Below are positions 43,983 through 55,033 of a stretch of 64,000 nt of DNA, piece by piece. The stretch is from the NCBI GenBank assembly GCA_030760725.1, contig JASWHV010000005.1:92944622-93008621 (forward strand), given 5' to 3'. The notes under the pieces are model-generated. The model was not told the origin of the DNA, did not search any database, and saw nothing but the letters and a program-made list of their open reading frames with translations. How positions within the stretch are numbered: the first letter of the stretch is position 1; each line of letters starts with the position of its first letter. The DNA is from Neostapfia colusana (Eukaryota > Streptophyta > Magnoliopsida > Poales > Poaceae). A program made the position numbers and the translations under genes.

Positions 43983-46900
43983 CGTCACAGGCAGGGCTAT
44001 GCACGCACGGCCTGCAACCTGCTGCATCTAAACCTCCCTTCCCGGTCTCCATTTCTTATGTGTGAACTTTCTTCATCTTTTCTAATTCGGACCCGTTCTG
44101 AGTAAACCAGCCCTAAACTCGCGAGTAGCTTCCGACTACTCGACTTCTACCAGACCTTTCCTACTAACATTTAGCGTAGCCAAATCCACTCGAGGAGGTA
44201 CTATTCTACCCTTTCTCTCTTAGGTATTTCTGGTCATGCAAGTGGGGTTTTCAATATCATCTAGACTTAATGCAATCAATGATGCAAAGCTATGATCTCT
44301 ACAAATGAAAATGCTTTATAAAACTGTTCAAATGCAAACCGGGGCTTGCCTGTTTTGCAAGTGACTAAGATTACAATCAGTTAGTGACGATCACTTGGAG
44401 CTTGATCACTTGTTCTCCTCCCTCCTTGACCTTCACGTCAAGTTGTTCTCACCTTCTTCACGTATGTGCTACACGATATGATCATGCATATGTATTTAAT
44501 TGAAAGGCTTTGGCTAATAAGATCTAATGACAGTTTTAAAACTGGAACTCTGTTTAAGAATTTAAAATGACACTGGTGCTAGTGGTTTGGATTGGGCTTA
44601 AACACTAAGATCCAATGTTAAGTGTTTTTCCCACTTAAGTGTTGATCACTTTAAGAGGTTACCTATGACAGTGGTGATCCAGAGCTCCAATGGAGCTGCG
44701 AATTTTCATGTGCGTTCCTTGTCACAAGAAAGTCCTCTGGACCAAAATTTAGCACTTTTCATGGAGTGGTTTATTCAGAATAATTCTGTAAATGTTTAGT
44801 CAAAGATGAATTTATTCTGAGGTAACACCCATGTTCATGTCAAACTTAGTGAACCACAATTTCATTTATAGTTCATAGAGTCTACATGAATTGTCCTAGG
44901 ATTTTTTGAGCTAAGAATTTCCCAGAACTGAATTTACAAATTTTGGAAATTCTCTGAAAATGTTTCTGTATTCATTTGAACACAGTAACTTACAATCTGA
45001 ATTCTCCTGACCAAATCAACTCCAAATGTGCTGACATTTTAACAGGAGTCTAAGAACACCCTAAAGAATGTTCTGGCAAAATTTGGGGATTTTTGGATAA
45101 ACCAAACTCCCTCTAAAACTCCTTTGCTAAAAAGCTTTAAAGACTTTTCCAAAATTAAATACAGACTTTCATACAAATTGGGTTGCATATTTGGATAGAG
45201 TTTGTCAATCTGAATCTAACCCAATTTGAATCGCTAAATTTGGAGGTTCCTAGCAAAAGTTATGCTCTTCTAAAGTTTGGGGAAATTTCTGGAATTTGAA
45301 TAAATCCGGGAAAAAAGTTTAAACTGACTGTGGGTCCAGGGACACGTGTCTGCTGCCGGGAGCGTGCCACACGGGGTCACAGGGTCATTTCCCGCGCTGT
45401 TACAATTGATCCCGCGCCACAGAATATCTGGCCCGCTCCCCTGAGCCGCTGACAGGCGGGACCGGCGAGGTCTTCTTCAACCTCGCGCTCCCGCGCTATA
45501 CCGCCGCCGGGCTCGCCGGAGTAGCCCTTGGATCGGTCGTCCGACCACCGCAACTGCTGAAACTTGCCGCTAGCCCCTAATCCAACGTGAGGAACACGCT
45601 GGTGGGTTGTTCTCGAGCTGGCAGGTCCCCCAAACAAGCCCGCAACGGCGCATCGGCTCGGATGAAGTCCAGCGACGTCGCCCCGTTGAGCTAGCCCGCA
45701 AAAAGCTTCCTAGAAAGGCTCTACAGCACCAGTGGAGGTTGTCCAAGCTCGGCATGGCCACATATGGGCTCGGGAACGGCTCCCACCTAGGGTTCACCGT
45801 GCACCCGCACCTTCCCGCCATAGCCGCCTTCGTAAAAAGTGAAATTGCACCGTACACAGCGTGTTTCGTGCGAGGTTTCAAAAGAGAACTGGTGTGCCTA
45901 CATGTATAGCTTGTGTGTGCGAAGTTTCGTGGTGCCTAAACATAGATCAATTGAGAATTCCGCAGAGCCATACTTGCGGGTCAGTTTTCACCGGCCGGAG
46001 AGGATCTTCGAAATTCGTCGTCGAGAGGCAACGGCTGGAGCTGAGCTTCGGATGGAAGCTGCAGGGAGCTCCTGCGCGTCCCAGGGTGGCCTTGCTTGGC
46101 CGTGAAACACTCTGTTGGAGGCTTTCCAGGGGAGCACGTCGCTGCCGTGGTATAGCGGCCGCCGCAGAAACTCAAGGTTCTCGGCGTAGGTTGCACGAAC
46201 ACACTGGGTGATGGCTCGAGGAGGTCGTGGGGACGACGGTGGTGTTGTTTTGCTGCTCGGCTGAGGTTGGCACACAAGCTAGGCGGTGTCCGACCGATCC
46301 CAGTCACGGCGGCAGCACTCGGTTCGCTTCGTGCACGAGGAAAGATGAACAGCGTCGCAGCCTCGGTGATGCGGGGAAAAGGGGGTACGGCAGTGTTTAA
46401 AGGTGTCCAGCAGCTCTCCAGCGCGCCGAGAATCACCGGGAGCTGGCTGCCGGCTGGCCCTCGGTGTCGAGCGGAGGAAGGTCGGCTCGGCCGTTTCTTC
46501 ACATGGGAGGAAAACAAATGAAGACTGTGTACTGAAGATCTTCTGCAATATTCAGTCCCCTCAATGACATGTGGGTCCCACATGTCAGTTCCTTCTTATC
46601 TCTTCTAAAATATCTCCCAAGTTTGAATATGATGGAATTCAATTGTGGGAGTTTAAATCTGAAATGCATTTGGATAATTGGGCAAGTTTCATCCAAATTC
46701 AAATATGTATTTAAATTCTTTGTTAATTAAAGTCCATTTTAGAAAATGGGTTGCAAATCATTTTCATAAATCATGAAACTTTGCACACCCCCTAATTTGG
46801 ACCCATGTGATTCAAATATGAAATCTGATTTTTATTTTGGCTGCTGCAAATGAGACTTTCAGCAAAACAGTTTTGAATTCCATTGTGTTGTTCTAATTTG

Positions 46901-47151
46901 AATTTTAGTTTGAACAAATTGTTCCAAATCTGATTTTTGTTTTTCCCACACATATGGGAACTTCCCATCTTCGTTTTAGACCCCTCTTGGGTTCCAAGTT
47001 TTCAAATAAACATTTAAAATTGTGTGAAGAAAACCCTCATGTGTGTTATCACATGTGGAGAAAAGTTTTCACAAGTCCCAAATTTCATACATATGAAACC
47101 AACTTTTGCATACAAGTGTTTCTTTGTATTCAAAATTTTGAGACCTTTACA
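43983..47151 (-). repeat. Element C solo LTR, 5'-end part
   Basis: This continues C after element B. On the minus strand it contains the LTR start TGTAAAGGTC, the GC-donor motif (GCAAGC at 44349-44344, preceded by AAACAG) and a CGAGTAG...CTACTCG pair near 44117-44143. I could not build a convincing micro-gene exon in front of the donor: all frames have stops within about 30 codons, consistent with decay. Other open frames (such as 45981-46583) are GC-rich shadows. Confidence 0.8.
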
Positions 47152-47156
47152 TCCAT

Positions 47157-49355
47157 CCCTCCCCAAGCTGCTAAACCGCACCCTGAGCTCCGCACACACC
47201 TCCCCGACCCGGAAACAAGTGAGTTCCGGCCTTCCTTGCCCGAGAACGACTGCCACAGCGGCGACCAAGCTTCAGCCGACGATCGGGTGATCGTGGACAG
47301 CCCTCCACAGGGGTTCTCATGGTCAAGCGATCCAGGCCACAGGAGCGCGCTGTCTTGGTGCTGATCTCAACCAAGTCTCAAGCCATGCCGTGAAGCATCA
47401 GCGGTGAATTTCAAGTTTTTCACTCTGGCGAGTTCTACCGAGCGGCCGGTACGGTTTCTTCAAATTCTTCCTCTCTGATCCTCCGTAGGTTGTCAAACTC
47501 TGCACATAGGCGCTGGACTAGCCGGCGATCATCTTTTCTTTCGGATCCGTCGCATGAAAACACCTCGGAGCAATGTATTCCGAGCATTACCGAGCGTCTT
47601 CTTCGCGGAATCAATCGGGCGCACGATGCCGAGCTAGTTGCCGTAGTTTCCGAGCTAATCCTTGGCCTTGCCGAGCTTTGCGATCACCCACTGGTGCTGT
47701 AGAGCTAGTCGATCAAGGTTTTGGCAGGCTAGGCACCCAGGCCAACGCTGCCGAACTTCAACCGAGGCCGCCACATGTCGCCGGCTATCTTCCGATCATC
47801 GGCAGCCCCAGAACACCTCACCATCATGTTCCTCGATGTCGCATACGCCCTAGCGGCGAGTTTTAGCTCATACGGTGGCCGGAACCGGCGAACCGGCGAG
47901 CAACAGTCAGCTCCGGTGAGGTGGGGGCACGGGCGCGCGAAAAACGGCCAGAGGAAGAAGAAGCCGGTGGGTTCCAGTTGTCAGCGGCAGAAAGATTTAA
48001 AACTGGGATCTGCTGTGGCCTGGATTGGATGTGGCTGCTTGCAAAGGACTCAGTAGCCGTGTGTGTCAACCGATGAGGAGCTGACACGTAGCTCCAGGTC
48101 CCACGCGCAGTAACTTGAACTTTTCCCGATTTTCAGATTTCATTGAAACTTCAAATCCTCATAACTTTAGCTAGGAAACTCCAAATCGAGTGAACCAAAT
48201 TTTGTTGGATTCAGCTCTCTGAGTACTTTCCAGAAAATCCAGTTTCACTTCATGAAAATCCATATTTCTACAGAATTAATTCTTCAAATTTTAAACTGTT
48301 TAGAATTTTAACTGGAGAACCCTTTAGAGGAAAATTCTGAAATTTTGCTGGGATGTTACCAAAATATCCCTGAGCTAACATAAAAAGTTCAGATCCATTT
48401 GAGCTCATTTGATCCACCTAATGGTGTGATTAATAAAACTGTTCCTGAGAAAATAGAAAATGTCCAGAAACATTTTCAGAATTTCTCTGAAATTGTTTAG
48501 CTCATATCTTTAGTTAGGAACCTTCAAATTAAGTGAAACCAAATCCATTAGAACCCTATGAAAATCTAGTTTTCAGAAAGTCATGGTCTGCTCCATGAAA
48601 ATCCTTAGAACACCATAAGAGCTCCAATTAAGATCAAGTACATAATTATTTGTGGAGAGCTCAAATGAGCTTTGCTGCAACTAAAACTTGGCCAAGTCTC
48701 TGTTTAGCTTGTATCCAAACCACAGTAAGAGTTTCAGAGTCATTGGGTCTGTCTAGTGAGACTTATAAACTTCACAAGTCTAAATTCAATTCAAATGCAT
48801 TTAAATTAATACATATACTTGTTATCTCATGTAGTCGCTAAGGTTGAGGAGGAACCTGAAGTCTCAGACTTCGTTACTCCGGAAGAGCAGCTAGCCTACG
48901 ACCAAGAGCAGCAAGGCAAGCTCCGGTTTGCATTAACCTTTTTACAAATTTTTACTATTTTGAGAACTTTCTTTGAGTACCAATTACTTCTTGCATTAGA
49001 GTCTTGATTGAAACCCAAATGCATAGCCAAGAAAGCCATGGGATGGGAATAGGATTGAAAACCCGGTTTAGCTACTGCAATGCTAAGATAGTGTAGGATT
49101 CGGTACAAGTCGAGTAGTTGGAACTACTCACGAGGACAGGCTAGAGGCACTCGACTCGGGTAGAGATAGCAAATGAAACACAGGGCAAGAAAAATGAGAC
49201 CGAGCGGAGAGTAAGGGCAGCAGGACTTTGGGGCCTGGGTGCTATAGCTTCTCTTGTGTCGGTTGAGGAGAGCCGTGTGCGGGCCTGTTGAACAAGCTAG
49301 AACAGTACCGAAGACCTACCGGCTATATGGGAACCGGGAAACCGATGTAATTCGT
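47157..49355 (+). repeat. Element A 3' LTR, second part
   Basis: It picks up where 13026 stopped (CTCCCCAAGCTGCTAAACC) and is collinear with about 1676-3868 of the 5' LTR. It ends where element E inserts, so the last part of the LTR is outside the window. Confidence 0.9.
48835..48915 (+). other. LTR micro-gene, middle exon (A 3' LTR copy)
   Basis: This is an 81-nt open segment between CATGTAG and CAAG|GCAAGCTCCGG, encoding EEEPEVSDFVTPEEQLAYD. The codons that differ between the A and B families carry the A forms here. The last exon of this copy lies beyond E, outside the window. Confidence 0.5.
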
Positions 49356-51940
49356 TGTAACAGCCCTAACTTTTGTAAAGCTTGATTTCAACTTCTGAAA
49401 CAAAGTTAAGGCGATGAAAGGCTATAGTTTTGTCACATGAAATGATGAACACAAATATGGACATGTGAGTGAGTTAAAAAAATTCTCTAGCCCATGATCA
49501 GAACATGTTAACCTAGGGGAAAAAAATTAGACTCCCAAAAACTCTAACTCATGTGCACCTTCTCTATGAGTAGAGTGGAGGAAATTTAAATGTAATTTGA
49601 ATTCTTTTGAAAGGATTCCTATTCAGATTGTACAAAGGCCCATATGTGAGAGCATAGATGCATTTCTCATGTATTCAAGAGCCTAAGTTTCAAATTTGGA
49701 GAATTTTAGTTTTCATATACTATTTATTCCGGGGATTAAAAGAGGGCATGTTCAAATTCAAACTTGGATCTGAATTTTGAACCAAACAAACTCAATTTCA
49801 AAATATAATTTCAGATTCGAGTTCCTCATAATTCTTTTGACCTATCCTCCAAGTTTGATAAAATTCAGATCTTGTTTGCTATTCGAAATTGAAATGGGGA
49901 ATAAGAGGGAGAATTGTGGCTTTGGACCCCACCGGTCAGTCTCACAAATCACAGAACAGACTCTGTCCACGGGAGCACGCCAGCTCCTGCTCACCGGCGT
50001 CAATCGACGTACCCCCGAGGCCAGCTCCTGCTTGCTTGCTCGATCTGATCCTCCCCACAGCGAGTGCAACAGGGCTACTTTGCTTCCTCCCCGTGCTGCC
50101 TCGTTCCCGTGCGTTTGCTCCCGAGAAGAAAAACAGCAGCCGCTGCTCTGTTGTCTCCTGAGAACCACAGCCACCGTAGCTCATTTGCTCTTGCTCCCCA
50201 CAGAGAAAAGCTTTGACCACGAGTTGTCTAGCCGGCTAGCACTTCACCTCCACCATCCCGAGCTCACCAGCGCCAACAAACAGAAAAGTTCTGCTGCTCC
50301 CGTGTTGAACGTCGGAGGAACCAGAACTGGACGCCGTGGACAGCACAAACCAGAAGGGATCACGCCCAAGCAAGCCACCCCATCTGTGCACCAACAAGTC
50401 TAGTTGCTCACCTCCAAAGCTCAGCCTCAGCCATTGATCACAGAGTGAGAATTTCAAGTTTTTCTCCCGGGCGCCAGAAAAGGACCTTGAGGTAAGGAAT
50501 TGTAAAATTCGTCCTCAAATCATGTTTGTTGGGTCTCAAACTTCACACACAGGATGTTAACTGCCTAGAACACCTCCTCCATCGATTTTAGACCAAGAAA
50601 TTGAGTGTAGAGTGAGCAATCCAAGCTCTTTTAGTGGGTATGCCGCTGGACCCTATCGGGCGCACGGTGCCGATAGGTTTAGAGCCCTCTCCAGCTGGTT
50701 TAGACCTCATGCCGGTCTTCTACATGATCCCGTGGTGCTGTAGAGCCCAAGAACCGACCATTTGGTGGAGAATTCACCGTGCAAGACCTCGCCGGAGCCC
50801 TAGGGTTTGCTGTGGCCGGTGCGCCCTGTTTTCCGGCGAGTTTCAGCCGCCGGCGACCTCACCAACGTGTTCAGCATGGGCAAATATGGGGGGGGGGGGG
50901 CGGCCAGCTGGGGGTCTGGAGGTGGCTGGGAAGTGCTTTTCCGGTGACCTCGCCGGAGTGGGCCGCCACTGCTCTGTTTAGCGCGAGTCTGGAGGTTAGG
51001 GATGACAGGTGGGACCCACTGTCGGCATTTAAACATTTTTCAGATTTCCCCACTTTAGTTCAAACTTTGGAGAGCCATAACTTTGTGTAGGAGTGTCCAC
51101 AAATTGCGAAACAAATTTTGTTGGATTCCTCTCAGAGAGTACTATCCCAGGGTGCAGCCCAATGTTTATGAAAATCCCTGGATTTGGCTCATTAATTCAT
51201 TTAAGGCAAATCTTGTATGAATTTTTACAGGAGTTCTGTATATTGTAAAATTCCCAAATTTAGATCAGACATTCTTCCAAAATTCCTGTAACTTTAGTAA
51301 AAAATTCAGAGGCATTGGACCTCATTTGCTTGGTCAAATGATGTGTTCATTCCTTATGTCTCTGAAAAATGGGAAAAATGAACAGAGACAATTTCAGCTT
51401 TTTCCCAATCCTTCTAAAATCCATATCTCCATGTAGGAAACTCCAAAAATGGTAAAACCAATTCCTATGGACTCAAGACATTTTGTACTTCACAAAAAGT
51501 CTACTTTGTAGCGTAGGAAAGCTTAATATCTAGGGGGTAAAGGCAGGTTAGTGAAAACCACATAAGGATTTGTTGTGCTCACATGAAGCCATTTCATGAG
51601 CTCAATTTTTGCACACTGCCTAAATACCTTCCATAGAGGCTGTGGTTAAATTTTCGGCTTCATTGGACCTTTGGAACTTAAGCTACCATCTTTTAGGTTT
51701 AGGTGTTAATATAATGGACTTAATCACATGGTGATTACTAGTATCTCTTTTCACCCTAGTTTTCATTTTCTCCAAGGTTTAGATCAAACAACAGAAACCT
51801 TGCTGTTGTTTATCTCTCTTATGTGTGAGTTAACTTGTACAACAACTTTGAATCATTTTCTAAACTGCTTTTGAATACATGTGCATAAATCATCTTAATA
51901 GCACGTGACATCGACGTTCGACGACGACTCGACTCTGTAG

Positions 51941-52023
51941 CGAGGATCTCCATCTCTTGACGAGTTTGGCGGATTCTCCGGAGGAAGACTAACTCGTAGC
52001 TTCTAACAAAACCGTTGAGCAAG
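51941..52023 (+). other. Possible decayed LTR micro-gene middle exon (E)
   Basis: The segment between CTGTAG and CAAG|GCAAGCCCC reads, in the frame set by the donor, SLADSPEED, stop (TAA), LVASNKTVEQ. It loosely resembles the D and A/B peptide. Length and phase at its 5' end do not match the other families, so homology is uncertain. Confidence 0.25.
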
Positions 52024-53415
52024 GCAAGCCCCGGTTTGCATATCGTTACCATTTTAATGTTTGCTTTACTTCACATCATGTCTATAAGACTGGATATTGT
52101 GCATTATGTCTAGGATGATTGAAACCCACATGCATGCCTATTACATCCCTCGTTAGAAGGTTTAGTGTAGGCTTTGCCTCGTTGTAGATGCTAGGCGAAT
52201 GTTGTAGCTAGCTCGGTACAAGTCGAGTAGTAAAAAGCTACTCGCGAGAAAGTTCGAGTAATGGAGTTACTCGCGAGAGGTTAATGATAAGAGCACCCTC
52301 ATGAAAATGAGATGGGGACGGGGATGTTCCTATAGGATGGAGCGCTCAAGGTTGGTCTCGACCTGCGATGGGTGTGACAATGCTTAAGACCACGTTTGGC
52401 CTGGACCGGGATGGTAAGGCAAATGTGGAGGTTGGTTGTAGCCCCGTCCGTGTCGGTTAAGGACCATATGTATGCGGCCCTGCTGGACAAGATTTAGCTG
52501 TACCGGATATATAGTGGGGTATGGGACCCATGAAACCGATGTAACTCGATGGACCGTGATATAGAAACTCATCCTTCACGTGGGAATGGCGTTGAGAAGG
52601 CGGGAGGTGTAAATCCTTTAGCGGGCAACTTCGACGTGTCCGCGTAGAGGACCATCCTGCTCGGCGTGAAGCGTTTTTCTATGTTGGGGTATCGTGTGAA
52701 AGGTTGCTGCATACAACGTAAGAAAGAGTTCTTGAGAGAGTCTTTCGAGGCGGGTGTATGTGTCGTGTATTCCGGGTTGTTATTGATTCGAATCACCGTC
52801 GTTCGCGGAAGAGGATTGAGCATACTTGCCCACTGCGCCGTGACTTAGTAATAAGATGAACTAAGTCTCTTAACATGCTGTTTGTGGATTAATCACTGTA
52901 TTGGAACCTTGACTGAAGTAGATATAGAGCCAACTAAATTTCATTTCCACCTTAGGCTAGCAACATCGGGATAAGCGTTTCTTGTTTGATTGTGGACTTC
53001 CGATATTGTGAGGCGTGAGGACCACTAAAATGAAGGCTATAAGAATCTGAATATAAGGATCAAGTTTAGTCAAGCTGCATTTTGCAAATTCCTGTTCCTA
53101 CTATCTTACTACCCTGCATTTAGAGTTACATGTTTAGGAGTGACGGTTAAGTCTTGCTGAGCCTTAGTGCTCACGGTTGCTTCTGAGTTGTTTTTGCAGG
53201 TAGCAGGATTCCTGCTATGAAGATGGTTGTTCCGTGAGACGATGAACCTCACGGTTTGTTCAACTCATCGGAAACCTAGTCGCTGCCTTTTTTTGGTGAA
53301 GCTAGTAGGAAGCGTTCACGGGCTGAACGACTTCTCTTCGGCGTAGTTAGGGTCGAGAGTGAGTAGTTTGTCCAGCAAATTTTAATTTCCGCTGCGTGTG
53401 TACATTATGTTGTAA

Positions 53416-53421
53416 AATAAA
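53416..53421 (+). terminator. Poly(A) signal in E LTR
   Basis: AATAAA, 25 bases before the F insertion point. Confidence 0.5.
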
Positions 53422-53441
53422 TTATCTTGAGTAACAAAATG

Positions 53442-53446
53442 GTTCC
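53442..53446 (+). repeat. Target-site duplication of element F (left)
   Basis: GTTCC, repeated exactly at 61633-61637. Confidence 0.95.
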
Positions 53447-54542
53447 TGTCGAAGTGTTCGGTCGACACTTCCCCCGGGCCTGCACTGGGCAGCCCGCGGA
53501 GGTTCTTTTTTTGGTGGGGCTAGTCCCTTGCGGAGAGCTTGCGCGGATGGACGAGTTAGTAAGAGCTTGACACTGAGAGTTTTACGTGGTTCAGGCCGCC
53601 GGAGCGTAAAACCCTACGTCCACGGCGAGCTATGGAGCTCGCTGTATTGCTTGCTGCTCAGGGCCGGAGTCCTGAGCTTGGGGGTGAGTTACAGCTTGGA
53701 TGTGAATGGCTAGCGTATGAGTTGCAGAGGTGCGAACCATTGCTATCGTCGCCTACCCGAGCCTTTTATTGTCCAAGACTCGGGTGGCTTACAAGGGGGC
53801 CTGAGACCCGACAGGTGGCCCCGGGGAGATTGACTGTTATCTACCGTATCTGTAGTTATGCCGGTAGTTGTCTCTGGCGAAGGCTTCCGAGTCTCCGTCT
53901 TGCCGCCCTGCCCATGCTGCATGCTAGTCGTATTGGTTGATGACGGCGTAGGCGGCATGGGATGTCTTGTCGCGGTGTTTATTGGCTGGCTGGTTCTGAC
54001 ACCGCGCGCCAGTCTGTGATGTGACTGGGCGCAACGGCACCTGATAGAGGCGTGCTCCGCGTCTCCGCGTCTTGGGAAGACGCGGGCCTTGAATACTTTG
54101 TACGGGCAAGGTATGGGGCGTCTTTACACCCGCTGCCTATTGCTCGGGGGCAGGCAGCGCCGTTCTGCTGCCACGTGGCGGGCTCGGAGCCCTTCTCACA
54201 GGACAGGAGGGTCCGGCTCGCGGGGCACGTGGAGCCTCCGGACCTCTCCCCGCGGAGGGGGAGGTTCGGCTTCTGTCGGCCACGTGGCAGGCCCGGAGCT
54301 CCCCTCTGAGCAGAGGGAGGTCCGGCCCCGCCGGATTCGTGGCACCCTCGGACCCCTCGCCCGCAGAGGGGGAGGTCCGACTTCTGTATGCCACGTGGCG
54401 TGCTCGGAGCCCTCCTCTGAGGAGAGGGAGGTCCGGCCCCGCCGGACGCGTGGCGCCTTCGGAGCTCTCCCTGCGGAGAAGGGCGAGTTCCTTAGGAATT
54501 TTCCCCTGTGCGCGGGGGTATCCCATATCGCAGGTACCGACA
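53447..54542 (-). repeat. Element F 3' LTR (left copy)
   Basis: On the minus strand it starts TGTCGGTACC at 54542 and ends in the reverse complement of TGTCGAAGTG at 53447. It holds about six units of a ~55-bp G-box repeat at 54171-54480. The TATA of the right LTR is changed to AATAAAAGG here. Confidence 0.95.
54171..54480. repeat. G-box tandem repeat array in F left LTR
   Basis: CACGTG at 54172, 54226, 54281 and 54392, with degenerate units between (near 54336 and 54448), gives a period of about 55 bp. Each unit has CACGTGG followed by CGGAGC..., a purine-rich stretch and GGTCCGGC. Confidence 0.8.
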
Positions 54543-54560
54543 GTGGCCCCCGAGCCCATC
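54543..54560 (-). other. Element F polypurine tract region
   Basis: The minus strand reads GGGCTCGGGGGCCAC directly before the left LTR, typical of Tat-group elements. Confidence 0.7.
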
Positions 54561-55033
54561 TCGGGGGAGATAGCGAGCCCGAGGTGGGACCTCCGTCTCT
54601 TCTGATCCGCGCACTTTCTCTAAGTCCCGCATTGACCGCTGCCGGAGCACGAACGGTCGCAGGATCGTGGGAGCGTGCGCCCACTTGATGGTTGCTTTTA
54701 CTGCGGTGGTTCCCAAGACTGCCACTTCTGCATGTTGCGGCGCTTTCTTCGGGAACTGCCGAAGTGCCTTGCCGGCTTGTCTTCTTAGGAGACTGACTCC
54801 TTGACCCACCGCTTCAGTCGGGCAGCTTGGGTCCACCTGTCATCGGCGCTCAGTCTAGGAGCCGAAGCGGTTGCCGATGCGGTGTATTCGAAGAGTTCCG
54901 AATCGCCTGGAATTGCTCCTGGGAAGGTTTTTAGAGGGGATCTTACCCGCATTGCGGTTTCCCTTCGCACCTCCCAGCGTTTCTTCTCGGACTCTTGTGC
55001 TTTTGCCCTCTTGCCCTTGAGTCATCCCTCGCC

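Larger units (their letters stand above)
13027..47151 (-). mobile_element. Element C: solo LTR on the minus strand, split by element B
   Basis: Read on the minus strand, C runs from TGTAAAGGTC (47151) to CCGTCTCA (13027). Without B it is about 4.27 kb, similar to the D and E LTRs. No internal region of this family is present, so C is best explained as a solo LTR left by LTR-LTR recombination. Flanking GCCAT (13022-13026) and TCCAT (47152-47156) are a one-mismatch target duplication. The pieces are 13027-14127 and 43983-47151. The end near 13060-13120 resembles the end of the E LTR (GGTGCCG...GCGGCACCCAAC). Confidence 0.8.
787..49355 (+). mobile_element. Element A: degenerate Tekay/Del-type Ty3/gypsy chromovirus with nested insertions
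   Basis: The order is 5' LTR, tRNA-Met primer site, leader, orf0, gag, pol with chromodomain, polypurine tract and 3' LTR. The 3' LTR starts at 12142, is interrupted by solo LTR C (13027-47151), resumes at 47157 and is interrupted again by element E at 49356, so A's own end lies outside the window. Coding regions carry nonsense codons and frameshifts, so A cannot move by itself. Lineage is inferred from domain order (PR-RT-RH-INT-chromodomain), the chromodomain ATWE motif and the long LTR. A and B are clearly the same family. Confidence 0.85.
49356..53446 (+). repeat. Element E 5' LTR, first part
   Basis: The upstream part of the LTR to the F insertion. It includes a strong donor-like GAG|GTAAGG near 50490, the GC-donor motif GGCAAGCCCCGGTTTGCAT at 52023-52042, two adjacent CGAGTAR hairpins near 52222-52275, and the TTGCTGAGCC block followed by TTTTTGCAG (53191-53199). 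AATAAA is at 53416. Open frames of 100-208 codons near 49777-50403 are not conserved in the other families, and I do not call them genes. Confidence 0.85.

Noticed and set aside
45981..46583. 200-codon minus-strand ORF in solo LTR C
   Set aside because: GC-rich region with several overlapping open frames on both strands; no homology to other LTRs in frame.
49777..50403. 208-codon ORF in the E LTR
   Set aside because: Low-complexity translation with no counterpart in the A-D LTRs, overlapping open frames on the other strand.
54089..54688. Long open frames on both strands across the F LTR repeats
   Set aside because: The 55-bp GC-rich array keeps many frames open; the peptides are repeat translations (GPDLPLLRG-like), not proteins.
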